Origin: JARYGU01 sp033795365 | Lineage (GTDB): Bacteria > Pseudomonadota > Alphaproteobacteria > Rhizobiales > Rhizobiaceae | Direction: 5' to 3' | Assembly: GCA_033795365.1 (NCBI GenBank) | Contig: JARYGU010000006.1 | Coordinates: 186,001 to 250,000, forward strand | DNA length: 64,000 nt | In this document: positions 44,247 to 53,169 of the stretch, one piece after another | Position numbering within the stretch: position 1 is the first letter of the stretch | Layout: each line of letters starts with the position of its first letter | Translations under genes and position numbers: made by a program | Notes under the pieces: generated by a model | The model's database searches: none | Told to the model about the DNA's origin: nothing | The model's input: the letters and a program-made list of their open reading frames with translations, nothing else

Positions 44247-45740
44247 TCAAAAATCGCTCAGCGTCCGGCGCACTGCGTCTTTCCAGCCCCTGATCTTTGC
44301 GGCCCGCGTCTTCTCGTCCATCTCCGGCTCGAAGCGGCGGTCCCTCGCCCAGCTCTTGGCAAAGCCGTCCTGTCCGGGCCAGACGCCGGCCCGCTGGCCG
44401 GCAAGCCAGGCGGCCCCCAACGCCGTCGTCTCCAAGGTCGTCGGCCGGTCCACCGGCGCATCGAGGATGTCGGAAAGCCGTTGCATGGTCCAGTCGGAAG
44501 CGACCATGCCGCCGTCGACGCGCAGCACCGTCTCGTTGCCGTTGTTCTTCCAGTCCTTGTGCATCGCGTCGAGCAGGTCGCGGGTCTGGTAGCAGACCGC
44601 TTCCAGCGCCGCGCGGGCGAACTCGCAGGGCCCGGTGCTTCGCGTCATGCCGTAGATCGCCGCGCGCGCATCCGGATCCCAGTGCGGCGCGCCGAGCCCG
44701 GTGAAGGCCGGCACGAGATAGACCTCCTGCGTCGGATCCGCCTTTGCCGCCAGCTCGCCGGTATCGGGCGCCGCCCTGATGACCTTGAGCCCGTCGCGCA
44801 GCCATTGCACCGCAGCGCCCGCGATGAAGATCGAGCCTTCCAGCGCATAGGTCGTCTCGCCGTCGAGCCTGTATGCAATCGTGGTCAGCAGGCGGTTCTT
44901 CGAGCGCACCATGTCGCGCCCGGTGTTGAGCAGCGCGAAGCATCCCGTACCGTAGGTCGATTTCATCATGCCGGGCTGGAAGCAGGCCTGACCGATGGTC
45001 GCCGCCTGCTGGTCGCCGGCAACGCCGAGGATGGGGATTTCCGCCCCGAACAGTGCCCTCTCCGTCACGCCGAAATCGGCCGCGCAATCCAGCACCTCCG
45101 GCAGCATCGCCTCGGGCACGCGCAGAATGTCGAGCAGTTCGCGGTCCCAGCTGTTGGCGGCGATATTGTACATCAGCGTGCGGCTTGCATTCGTCGCGTC
45201 CGTCACGAAGGATTTGCCCCCCGTCAGCCGCCAGATGAGAAAGCTGTCGATCGTGCCGAAGCACAGATCGCCCTTTGCCGCCCTCGCCCGCGCGCCCTTC
45301 ACATTCGCAAGCATCCAGGAAAGCTTGGTTCCGGAAAAATAGGGGTCCAGCAGAAGCCCGGTCTTCTTCGTGAAGGTCTTTTCGAGGCCCTGCTTCTTGA
45401 GTTTCTCGCAATAGGCCGCCGTGCGGCGGTCCTGCCAGACGATGGCATTGTGGATGGGTTTGCCGGTGTCGCGCTCCCATACGACCACGGTCTCGCGCTG
45501 GTTGGTGATGCCGATGCCGGTGATGTCGGCGGCGGTGATGCCCGCCTTGTCGAGCGCCGTCCTGGCGGACCAGACGACCGTTTCCCAGATTTCCTCCGGA
45601 TCGTGCTCCACCCAGCCGGACTGCGGAAATATCTGCGTGAACTCCTTCTGGCCGCTGCCGACGGCCTTCCGGTTCCCGTCGAAGACGATCGCCCGGCTCG
45701 ACGTCGTGCCCTGGTCGATCGCAAGAACATATCCGCCCAT
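44247..45740 (-). CDS. glpK: Glycerol kinase
   Basis: Phosphorylates glycerol to glycerol 3-phosphate with ATP. The 497-residue FGGY kinase opens with YVLAIDQGTTSSRAI. GVAGDQQAATIGQACF near residue 245 and TYGTGCF near 265 are conserved substrate and nucleotide segments. The signature AGAAVQWLRDGL lies near 315. ATG at 45740 has GGAGG five bases upstream. No glpF or glpD is adjacent. AT-rich GAAA-type motifs at 45801-45831 could bind a DeoR-type GlpR repressor, which is inference. Confidence 0.95.
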   Translation of the reverse strand: MGGYVLAIDQGTTSSRAIVFDGNRKAVGSGQKEFTQIFPQSGWVEHDPEEIWETVVWSARTALDKAGITAADITGIGITNQRETVVVWERDTGKPIHNAIVWQDRRTAAYCEKLKKQGLEKTFTKKTGLLLDPYFSGTKLSWMLANVKGARARAAKGDLCFGTIDSFLIWRLTGGKSFVTDATNASRTLMYNIAANSWDRELLDILRVPEAMLPEVLDCAADFGVTERALFGAEIPILGVAGDQQAATIGQACFQPGMMKSTYGTGCFALLNTGRDMVRSKNRLLTTIAYRLDGETTYALEGSIFIAGAAVQWLRDGLKVIRAAPDTGELAAKADPTQEVYLVPAFTGLGAPHWDPDARAAIYGMTRSTGPCEFARAALEAVCYQTRDLLDAMHKDWKNNGNETVLRVDGGMVASDWTMQRLSDILDAPVDRPTTLETTALGAAWLAGQRAGVWPGQDGFAKSWARDRRFEPEMDEKTRAAKIRGWKDAVRRTLSDF

Positions 45741-45969
45741 GAAATTCCTCCCCTTCTCCCGAAATTCGCTCCCACCGGCATTCGGAATCTTCAATACGAC
45801 ATGAAAACGAATGTCAAAAGAAAATGAAACGCAAATCCGCCTCTGCCGAAACGGACCGCTCCCTTTCCAAAATCACAATTGTCAGCGGCGGATGTTTGCG
45901 CGTAGGCTGCTGCAAAAGCAACAGGAACACCGGGCCTGTCAGCCGATGAAGAGGCAAGGAGAAGCAGCC

Positions 45970-46743
45970 ATGAGAACCGCGGTCGTCACCGGCTCCACCA
46001 GCGGCATCGGGCTCGCCATCGCGACCGCGCTGGCGAACACCGGAGCCAATGTCGTCGTGAACGGCTTCGGCAGCGATGCGGTGATTTCGGAGATCCGCAG
46101 CCGTCTCGGCTCGCTCGGCGGCGGCAAGGTCATCTATCACCCCGCGGACATGACCCGGCCGGACGAGATCGCCGACATGATCGCCACGGCGGCTTCCGAA
46201 TTCGGTGGCGTCGATATCCTCGTCAACAATGCCGGCGTCCAGCATGTCGAAAAGATCGAGGATTTCCCGATCGACAAATGGAACCAGATCATCGCCATCA
46301 ATCTCTCCAGCGCCTTTCATACGATGCGTGCGGCGATCCCGCTGATGAAGAAGAGCGCGCACGGCCGCATCATCAACATCGCATCGGCGCACGGCCTCGT
46401 CGCCTCGCCCTTCAAATCGGCTTATGTCGCGGCGAAACATGGTATCATGGGTCTGACGAAGACAGCCGCCCTGGAGCTCGCCCAAACGGGCATCACCGTC
46501 AATTCGATCTGCCCAGGCTATGTGCTGACCCCTCTGGTCGAGCGCCAGATTCCGGATACGGCGAAGGCGCGCGGCATCACCGAGCAGCAGGTGGTGGAAG
46601 AGGTCATTCTGGCGGCGCAGCCGACAAAGCGCTTCGTGTCGGTCGAGGAAGTGGCAGCCCTCGCCCTCTATCTGGCAAGCGACGAGGCGCGCTCGGTGAC
46701 CGGCACCCATGTCTCCATCGACGGCGGCTGGACGGCGCAGTAA
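45970..46743 (+). CDS. bdhA: D-beta-hydroxybutyrate dehydrogenase
   Basis: A 257-residue short-chain dehydrogenase: cofactor site TGSTSGIGLAIA near residue 7, NNAGVQ near 90, catalytic Ser in NIASAHG near 140 and YVAAKHG near 155, C-terminal SIDGGWTAQ. Oxidises 3-hydroxybutyrate from PHB breakdown to acetoacetate with NAD+. It heads an operon with xdhA, xdhB and xdhC, the same unusual pairing (bdhA with xanthine dehydrogenase genes) described in S. meliloti. ATG at 45970 has AAGGAG 8 bases upstream. Confidence 0.93.
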   Translation: MRTAVVTGSTSGIGLAIATALANTGANVVVNGFGSDAVISEIRSRLGSLGGGKVIYHPADMTRPDEIADMIATAASEFGGVDILVNNAGVQHVEKIEDFPIDKWNQIIAINLSSAFHTMRAAIPLMKKSAHGRIINIASAHGLVASPFKSAYVAAKHGIMGLTKTAALELAQTGITVNSICPGYVLTPLVERQIPDTAKARGITEQQVVEEVILAAQPTKRFVSVEEVAALALYLASDEARSVTGTHVSIDGGWTAQ

Positions 46744-46763
46744 AGGACATCGTGAAGGATCGC

Positions 46764-48239
46764 ATGACAATGCACACCGGCAGCATCCGCTTCATCCTGA
46801 ACGGCGAGGATATAGCCCTCTCCGACGTGCCGCCGACGCGCACGCTGCTCGACTGGCTGAGGCTTCGCCGCAGGCTGACCGGAACGAAGGAGGGCTGCGC
46901 GGAGGGCGACTGCGGCGCCTGCACGGTTCTCGTCGGGCGGCTCGTCGCGGGCGGCCTCGTCTACGAGACCGTGAACGCCTGCATCCGCCTGCTCGGCTCC
47001 ATGAACGCCACCCATGTCGTCACGGTCGAGCATCTTGCCGGCAAGGACGGCGCTCTTCATCCCGTGCAGCAGGCGCTGGTCGACCATCACGGTTCCCAAT
47101 GCGGCTTCTGCACGCCCGGCTTCGTCATGTCGCTCTATGGGCTCTGGCTGGAAAACGAGCGGCCGGACCGGGCGCGGATCGAAAAGGCGCTGCAAGGAAA
47201 CCTCTGTCGCTGCACCGGCTACGAGCCGATCGTGCGCGCGGCCGAAGCGGTCGCCGAAGCCCGTCCCAGCGCGCTCTTCGACCCGCTGGAACGGACGCGC
47301 GCCGAGATCCGCGCAAGACTCGCCGCCATGGCCGCGAAGGAAACGATCCGGCTCGATGACGTCGCAGGCAGGATCATCGTCCCCGCCTCCGTCGACGCAC
47401 TCGCCGAAGTGCTGGCCGCGGAGCCGGAGGCGACGATGGTCGCGGGCTCCACCGACGTCGGGCTCTGGGTGACGAAACAGATGCGCGACCTCGACCCGGT
47501 GGTCTTCATCAATCATCTGGAGGAGTTGCAGACGATCGCCGCATCTCCGTCGGACATCACGATCGGCGCGGGCGTCACTTATACGCAGGCCTTCGAGGCC
47601 CTGTCCGCAGCGATCCCGGCGCTGAAGCCCCTGATCGACCGCATCGGCGGCGAACAGGTGCGCAACATGGGCACGATCGGCGGCAACATCGCCAACGGCT
47701 CGCCGATCGGCGACACGCCGCCGCCGCTGATCGCGCTCGGCGCAAAGCTGACGCTGCGCTCCCATGAAGGCCGGCGCGAGCTGCCGCTCGAGGACTTCTT
47801 CCTTGCCTATGGAAAGCAGGACCGCCGGCGGAACGAATTCGTGGAAAGCATCTTCGTACCCCTGCCTGCCTCCAGCGACCGTTTCGCCGTCTACAAGATT
47901 TCGAAACGCCGCGACGAGGACATCTCCGCGCTCTGCGGCGCCTTCCGCATCGCGCTCGATGCTGGCGGCACGATCACGCAGGTGCGCATCTGTTTCGGCG
48001 GAATGGCGGCAACGCCGAAGCGCGCGACGGCGGTCGAAACCGCCCTCCTCGGCAATCCCTGGACGGAAGCGACCGTGGAAAAGGCCCGAACCGCCTTCAA
48101 CAAGGATTACACCCCGCTCACCGACTGGCGCGCCACCGCCGAGTACCGCATGCTGACGGCAAAGAACCTGCTGACCCGCTTCTTCCTCGAATCGTCGGGC
48201 GAGACAGCGCAGGTGACGCGGTTCGAGGAGGTGGCGTAA
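46764..48239 (+). CDS. xdhA: Xanthine dehydrogenase small subunit (2Fe-2S and FAD)
   Basis: A 491-residue subunit. Two [2Fe-2S] domains come first: GCAEGDCGACTV with a later Cys near residues 45-75, then CGFCTPGFVMS and CRCTGYEPI near 110-150. The FAD-binding domain follows (GAGVTYTQAFEAL, IGGEQVRNMGTIGGNIANGSP near 300). GAAGGA precedes the ATG at 46764. Electrons from the molybdenum subunit pass through it to NAD+. It follows bdhA by 20 bases. Confidence 0.93.
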   Translation: MTMHTGSIRFILNGEDIALSDVPPTRTLLDWLRLRRRLTGTKEGCAEGDCGACTVLVGRLVAGGLVYETVNACIRLLGSMNATHVVTVEHLAGKDGALHPVQQALVDHHGSQCGFCTPGFVMSLYGLWLENERPDRARIEKALQGNLCRCTGYEPIVRAAEAVAEARPSALFDPLERTRAEIRARLAAMAAKETIRLDDVAGRIIVPASVDALAEVLAAEPEATMVAGSTDVGLWVTKQMRDLDPVVFINHLEELQTIAASPSDITIGAGVTYTQAFEALSAAIPALKPLIDRIGGEQVRNMGTIGGNIANGSPIGDTPPPLIALGAKLTLRSHEGRRELPLEDFFLAYGKQDRRRNEFVESIFVPLPASSDRFAVYKISKRRDEDISALCGAFRIALDAGGTITQVRICFGGMAATPKRATAVETALLGNPWTEATVEKARTAFNKDYTPLTDWRATAEYRMLTAKNLLTRFFLESSGETAQVTRFEEVA

Positions 48240-48338
48240 TGAAGCAGGATCGTACCGGAACCGTGCTCCTCACCCCGCCGGGGAGAACATGCCCGGCAGG
48301 GCGGATGAGGGGCTTGGGCCCCGCAAGGAGGCGGTGAG

Positions 48339-50681
48339 ATGGACAAGTCCGCCTTCGAGGAAAGAAAGACCATCGCGGCCCCCATGCATGCCGAACGCCG
48401 CCACGATTCCGCGCACAAGCACGTCAGCGGCACGGCCGACTACATCGACGACATGCCCGAGCCCGAGGGAACGCTCCATGCCGCGCTCGGCATGAGCGGC
48501 AGGGCGCATGCGGAAATAGTCTCGGTCGATCTTTCCGCCGTGAAGAGCCATCCCGGCGTCGTCTGGGTGATGACGGCGGCCGACGTTCCCGGCGTCAACG
48601 ACATCAGTCCTTCCGGCAAGCATGACGAGCCGATCCTGGCGGAGGGGAAGGTCGAATTCCACGGTCAGGCGATCTTCGCCGTCGTCGCCGAGACCCGCGA
48701 GGCCGCCCGCCGCGCCGCTCGGCTTGCGAAGGTAGAATACCGCGACCTCCCGCACCTGACCGACGTGACCGATACGCTCGAAAACGGCGCGACGCTCGTC
48801 ACCGATCCGCTGACGCTTGCGCGCGGCGATGCCGACGCGGCTCTCTCCGCGGCTCCCCGGCGCATCAAGGGGCAGATGCGCATCGGCGGGCAGGATCATT
48901 TCTACCTCGAAGGCCAGATCGCGCTCGCCATTCCCGGCGAGGACGACGAGGTCACCGTCTGGTCCTCGACCCAGCATCCGAGCGAGGTGCAGCACATGGT
49001 CGCCCACGCGCTCGGCGTCCCGTCCAACGCCGTCACCGTGCAGGTGCGCCGCATGGGCGGCGGCTTCGGCGGCAAGGAGACGCAGGGCAACCAGTTCGCC
49101 GCGATCGCCGCCATTGCCGCAAAGAGGCTGAAACGCGCCGTCAAGTTCCGCCCCGACCGCGACGAGGACATGGTCGCCACCGGCAAGCGCCACGATTTCC
49201 TGGTCGACTACGAAGCCGGCTTCGACGACGAGGGCCGCATCCGGGCCGTGAAGGCGAACTATGCGGCGCGCTGCGGCTACTCCTCCGATCTTTCCGGCCC
49301 GGTGACGGACCGCGCGCTCTTCCATGCCGACAATGCCTATTTCTATCCGCATGTCCGGCTGACCTCGCAGCCCCTGAAGACCAACACCGTCTCCAACACG
49401 GCCTTTCGCGGCTTCGGCGGGCCGCAGGGCATGGTCGGCGGCGAGCGCATCATCGAGGAGATCGCCTATGCGCTCGGCAAGGACCCGCTGGAGATACGCA
49501 AGGCGAATTTCTACGGCGAGGCAGGGTCCGATCGTGTCCTGACGCCCTATCACCAGACGGTGGAAGACAATATCGTCCGCCGCATCGTTTCCGAGCTGGA
49601 AGCCTCTTCCGACTACCAGGAAAGGCGCAGCCAGATCATCGCGTTCAACCGGAAAAGCCGCGTTATCCGCAGGGGCATCGCGCTGACTCCGGTCAAGTTC
49701 GGCATATCGTTCACCGCCACCTGGTACAATCAGGCCGGCGCGCTGGTCCATGTCTACCAGGACGGCTCGATCCACCTGAACCATGGCGGCACGGAGATGG
49801 GCCAGGGGCTCTTCACCAAGGTGGCGCAGGTGCTGGCGGACGCCTTCCAGGTCGATCTCGACCGCGTGAAGATCACCGCCACGACCACCGCCAAGGTGCC
49901 GAACACGTCGGCCACCGCCGCCTCCTCCGGCTCCGACCTCAACGGCATGGCCGCCCATGACGCCGCCCGCCAGATCAAGGAACGGCTCGTCGCCTTCGCG
50001 GCCGAAAAATGGAGCGTCGCACCGGAGGACATCGCCTTCGTGCCCCATCATGTCTGCGTCGGCACCGCGCTGATCCCCTTCCCCGATTTCATCAAACAGG
50101 CCTATATGGCCCGTGTGCAGCTGTCCGCCGCCGGTTTCTACAAGACGCCGAAGATCCATTGGGACCGGGCGAAGGGCATGGGCACCCCCTTCTATTATTT
50201 CGCTTATGGCGCCGCCGTCTCCGAGGTCTCGATCGACACGCTGACCGGCGAATATCTGGTGAACCGCGTGGATATCCTCCACGACGTCGGCCGCTCGCTC
50301 AATCCGGCCATCGACAAGGGCCAGGTCGAGGGCGCCTTCGTCCAGGGCATGGGCTGGCTGACGACCGAGGAACTCTGGTGGGATGGCAAGGGCCGGCTGC
50401 GCACGCATGCCCCCTCGACCTACAAGATCCCGCTCGCCTCCGACCGCCCGAAGGTCTTCAACGTAAAGCTCGCCGAATGGGCGGAGAACGCCGAGCCGAC
50501 CATCGGCCGCTCGAAGGCCGTCGGCGAGCCTCCCTTCATGCTGGCGATCTCCGTGCTGGAGGCGCTGTCCATGGCGGTCGCGAGCGTTGCGGATTATCGC
50601 GAATGCCCGCGCCTCGACGCTCCGGCGACCCCCGAACGCATATTGATGGCCGTCGAGCGGCTGAAAGCATCTGCCGAATGA
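48339..50681 (+). CDS. xdhB: Xanthine dehydrogenase large, molybdopterin-binding subunit
   Basis: A 780-residue subunit that hydroxylates hypoxanthine and xanthine. The N-terminal domain contains HVSGTADYIDDMPEPEGTL. The molybdenum cofactor segments include GGGFGGKETQ near residue 240, FRGFGGPQGM near 355, NHGGTEMGQGL near 480 and the C-terminal VGEPPFMLAISV near 730. A GGAGG-like ribosome site lies before ATG 48339. Stop overlaps the xdhC start by 4 bases (ATGA). Confidence 0.95.
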   Translation: MDKSAFEERKTIAAPMHAERRHDSAHKHVSGTADYIDDMPEPEGTLHAALGMSGRAHAEIVSVDLSAVKSHPGVVWVMTAADVPGVNDISPSGKHDEPILAEGKVEFHGQAIFAVVAETREAARRAARLAKVEYRDLPHLTDVTDTLENGATLVTDPLTLARGDADAALSAAPRRIKGQMRIGGQDHFYLEGQIALAIPGEDDEVTVWSSTQHPSEVQHMVAHALGVPSNAVTVQVRRMGGGFGGKETQGNQFAAIAAIAAKRLKRAVKFRPDRDEDMVATGKRHDFLVDYEAGFDDEGRIRAVKANYAARCGYSSDLSGPVTDRALFHADNAYFYPHVRLTSQPLKTNTVSNTAFRGFGGPQGMVGGERIIEEIAYALGKDPLEIRKANFYGEAGSDRVLTPYHQTVEDNIVRRIVSELEASSDYQERRSQIIAFNRKSRVIRRGIALTPVKFGISFTATWYNQAGALVHVYQDGSIHLNHGGTEMGQGLFTKVAQVLADAFQVDLDRVKITATTTAKVPNTSATAASSGSDLNGMAAHDAARQIKERLVAFAAEKWSVAPEDIAFVPHHVCVGTALIPFPDFIKQAYMARVQLSAAGFYKTPKIHWDRAKGMGTPFYYFAYGAAVSEVSIDTLTGEYLVNRVDILHDVGRSLNPAIDKGQVEGAFVQGMGWLTTEELWWDGKGRLRTHAPSTYKIPLASDRPKVFNVKLAEWAENAEPTIGRSKAVGEPPFMLAISVLEALSMAVASVADYRECPRLDAPATPERILMAVERLKASAE

Positions 50682-51502
50682 ATTTCCTGCACGACAATCC
50701 GGAAGCCTTCATCGCACGCGAGCACAGGCTGGTCATCGTCGAGATCGTTTCGGTCCGCGGTTCGACGCCGCGCGACGAGGATGCCTTCATGCTCGTCTCG
50801 CCCTCCGAGATCCACGGCACGATCGGCGGCGGACAACTGGAATTCCTGGCTATCGAGAATGCCCGCAAGCTGCTGGCCGATGCCGGCGGCGAGCGTCGCC
50901 TCGACGTGCCGCTCGGGCCCGAGATCAGCCAGTGCTGCGGCGGGCGGGTAGAGCTCGGCTTCACCGTCTGCGACGAGGCGGCGCGGGCCGCATTGCTGGA
51001 AAAGCTCGCCGCCCGCGAGCGACGCCGCCCGCAGGTCTGGCTCTTCGGCGCGGGCCATGTCGGTCGTGCGCTGGCCGACGCCCTCGTCCTCTTGCCGCTC
51101 AGGGTGGTCGTGGTGGAAACCCGCCAGGGCGAGCTGGATCAGATGACGTCCGAGGTCCATGGCCGGCTCGCCGCCTTGCCGGAAGTGCTGGTCGACGAAA
51201 TGCCCGCCGGTTCCGCCGCAGTGATCGCCACCCATGATCATGCACTCGATTTCCTCATCGCCAGGCAGGCGCTCCTGCGCGAAGACCTCGCCTATGTCGG
51301 GATGATCGGCTCAAAGACGAAGCGGGCGAGCTTCGCCCGCTGGCTCGAAGCCGAAGGCGGCAGTCGCCGCGATGCCGAGGGTCTCGTGCTGCCGATCGGC
51401 GGCGATACGGTGCGTGATAAGCGCCCGGAGATCATCGCCGCCATGACGGCCGCGCAGATCCTCGCCGCCCTCTCCGCCTACCGGCAGAAATCCTCGTCCT
51501 GA
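50678..51502 (+). CDS. xdhC: Xanthine dehydrogenase accessory protein XdhC
   Basis: A 274-residue protein that binds and sulfurates the molybdenum cofactor before its insertion into XdhB. The N-terminal VSVRGSTPRDEDAFM and HGTIGGGQLEF segments, CCGGRVEL near residue 85 and the Rossmann-like VWLFGAGHVGRAL near 115 are typical, as is YVGMIGSKTKR near 205. ATG overlaps the xdhB stop. Its 3' end overlaps a small leftward gene by 25 bases. Confidence 0.92.
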   Translation: MNFLHDNPEAFIAREHRLVIVEIVSVRGSTPRDEDAFMLVSPSEIHGTIGGGQLEFLAIENARKLLADAGGERRLDVPLGPEISQCCGGRVELGFTVCDEAARAALLEKLAARERRRPQVWLFGAGHVGRALADALVLLPLRVVVVETRQGELDQMTSEVHGRLAALPEVLVDEMPAGSAAVIATHDHALDFLIARQALLREDLAYVGMIGSKTKRASFARWLEAEGGSRRDAEGLVLPIGGDTVRDKRPEIIAAMTAAQILAALSAYRQKSSS

Positions 51503-51645
51503 CGCGGCGCCCTGCCGTCCGAAAATCCGAGATCGCGCTTGCGCTCGTCCGAAAGGCTTTCCACGTCGAGCAGGTCGAAAGCGCCGATCCATCGCATGAC
51601 CTCGCGCCAGAAGCGCGCAAGGAAGCTCTGCCCGCCATTGCTCAT
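51478..51645 (-). CDS. Small DUF1127-like protein
   Basis: A 55-residue protein on the opposite strand, overlapping the end of xdhC by 25 bases. The LDVESLSDERKRDLGFSDGR segment resembles the DUF1127 pattern (LSD-x-x-L-x-D-hG). The ATG at 51645 has GGAG six bases upstream, which supports translation. DUF1127 proteins in alphaproteobacteria bind RNA and affect phosphate and carbon metabolism; whether this one does is unknown. Confidence 0.65.
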   Translation of the reverse strand: MSNGGQSFLARFWREVMRWIGAFDLLDVESLSDERKRDLGFSDGRAPRQDEDFCR

Positions 51646-51692
51646 GGCAGCTCCTTCTCCGGCCAAGGCCGGTTTTCGATTGGTGGCTATGA

Positions 51693-51790
51693 GCAATTCC
51701 AGGAAAAGTGGAACCGGTTTTCCGCCCGGAATTGCGTCTAACCGAAGCAATTCCAGGAAAAGCGGGAACTGGTTTTCCGTTCGGAATTGC
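51693..51790. repeat. Two tandem copies of a rhizobial palindromic intergenic repeat
   Basis: Copy 1 (51693-51735) and copy 2 (51747-51790) both run from GCAATTCC to GGAATTGC, with an inner AGGAAAAG / GGTTTTCC palindrome. The same unit is spread through rhizobial genomes. They lie between the DUF1127-like gene and the LysR gene, next to the segment flanked by direct repeats. Confidence 0.9.
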
Positions 51791-51870
51791 GTGCTATGAA
51801 GAGAGCATGCGCCGGATTATGATGGAAATCCAATCGAACTTCCGGCGCGATGCATAAAGAGAACTTATCC

Positions 51871-52761
51871 ATGAAGATGTCGAGACAGTTCCCGCTCAAT
51901 GCGCTGCGCGTCTTCGAGGCGGCCGCCCGCCATGGCAGCTTCACGCTTGCGGGCGAAGAGCTCGGCATGACCCAGACCGCCGTCAGCTACCAGATCAGGC
52001 TGCTGGAGGAGAATATCGGCGAGCCGCTCTTCCTGCGCCGCCCGCGGCAGGTGAGCCTGACGGAAGTCGGCGAACGGCTGGTGCCGAAGGTGCGCGAAGG
52101 CTTCGAACTGCTGCGCGAGGCGATCGATTCGGTCCGCGAGCCGGAAAACGACACGCTGGTGCTCCACTCGACCACCACCTTCGCCCAGCAATGGCTGGCG
52201 CGTTATCTCGGAAGCTTCCAGCTCAAGCATCCGCGGACCGCCGTCCGCCTCTCGACCTCGCAGGAAATCGTCGACTTCAACCGCCAGCCGGTGGACGTCG
52301 CCATTCGCTGGGGCAAGGGCGACTGGCCGGGACTGGCTGCGCACAGGGTGATGCGGATGGATTTCACGCCGATGCTGAGCCCGAAGCTCGCCGCGCCCGG
52401 CACATTGCGCGAGCCCGCCGACCTTCTGGAACTGCCCATCATCAGCGCCCGCGACATCTGGTGGGAAACCTGGTTCAAGGCGGCGGGGGTCGCCGAACCG
52501 GGCCTCGAGCGCTTCCCGCCCAACGAATTCGGCACACAGGCGATCGACGCCGGCATGGCGATCGCCGGCCAGGGGGTGGCGATCGTCAATCCCGGCCATT
52601 TCCGCGAGGAGGTGAAGGCAGGCCAGCTCTACCAGCCCTTCCCCATCACCTGCAACGACGGCCGCGACTACTGGCTCGTCTACCGGCAATCACGCCGCAA
52701 CATTCCGAAAATCCGCGCGTTCCGCGATTGGATTCTGGCGACGATGCCGGCGGAGGCTTGA
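51871..52761 (+). CDS. LysR-family regulator, GcvA-like, with a replaced 3' end
   Basis: A 296-residue regulator: winged helix-turn-helix near residues 10-65 (FEAAARHGSFTLAGEELGMTQTAVSYQI), substrate domain from about 90 (SWQQWLARYL-like segments and GMAIAGQGVAI). It resembles GcvA-type regulators; the target is unknown. An alternative ATG lies seven codons upstream. The last 171 coding bases (52587-52757) are repeated almost exactly 2229 bases downstream, so the present 3' end may have come with the inserted segment; the protein stays full length. Confidence 0.88.
   Translation: MKMSRQFPLNALRVFEAAARHGSFTLAGEELGMTQTAVSYQIRLLEENIGEPLFLRRPRQVSLTEVGERLVPKVREGFELLREAIDSVREPENDTLVLHSTTTFAQQWLARYLGSFQLKHPRTAVRLSTSQEIVDFNRQPVDVAIRWGKGDWPGLAAHRVMRMDFTPMLSPKLAAPGTLREPADLLELPIISARDIWWETWFKAAGVAEPGLERFPPNEFGTQAIDAGMAIAGQGVAIVNPGHFREEVKAGQLYQPFPITCNDGRDYWLVYRQSRRNIPKIRAFRDWILATMPAEA
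52587..52757 (+). repeat. 171-bp direct repeat, copy 1 (3' end of the LysR gene)
   Basis: Identical to 54816-54986 apart from one base (C at 52642, G at 54871, changing Pro to Ala). Identity stops exactly at CAATCCC on the left; on the right it stops one base before the end of the last sense codon (GCT TGA here, GCG TAA downstream). Confidence 0.95.
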
Positions 52762-53169
52762 TGCATGCTTCCGGTTCCCACGCCATCGCAGCCTTCGCGG
52801 ACTTCGTCCGGCAAGCTTTCCTGTCGGACCCGACACTCGCCGCGCGATAAACGCCGGGCATCCATGATGGGCAGAGAAGTGGAACGGCAGCTTACGACGC
52901 TGTGCTCGTATGTCGCCGCCGCCATCCAGTCTCTGAAGCAAAGCGAACGTCGCGTTTGAAGTTCGAAGCCAGCGATGATTCGATCCGACAGATCAAAATT
53001 GATTTATTTTTTTTGAAAACATTGGCTTGGTATTTGTGTTGCATTAGTTGATCTTCTAACCTTTAAGAATAATTATTGCAAAATGCCCATCACAACATTA
53101 TTGTATTCAATGTTTGCATGCTATGTCTGGTGAGTTCGTGCGGGGGGCTAAGCCTTGCCAAGAGAACGT
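52762..53169. other. Gene-poor start of the inserted segment
   Basis: The first 200 bases are GC-rich and hold only short open frames without homology. From about 52985 the DNA becomes very AT-rich with T and A runs; it probably holds the promoter of the following gene (for example TTGATC near 53048 and AT-rich hexamers 17-20 bases later). No clear structural RNA was seen. Confidence 0.5.

Noticed and set aside
52765..52959. Small 64-codon open frame at the start of the inserted segment
   Set aside because: No ribosome site or homology; it spans the GC-rich flank and is probably donor non-coding DNA.
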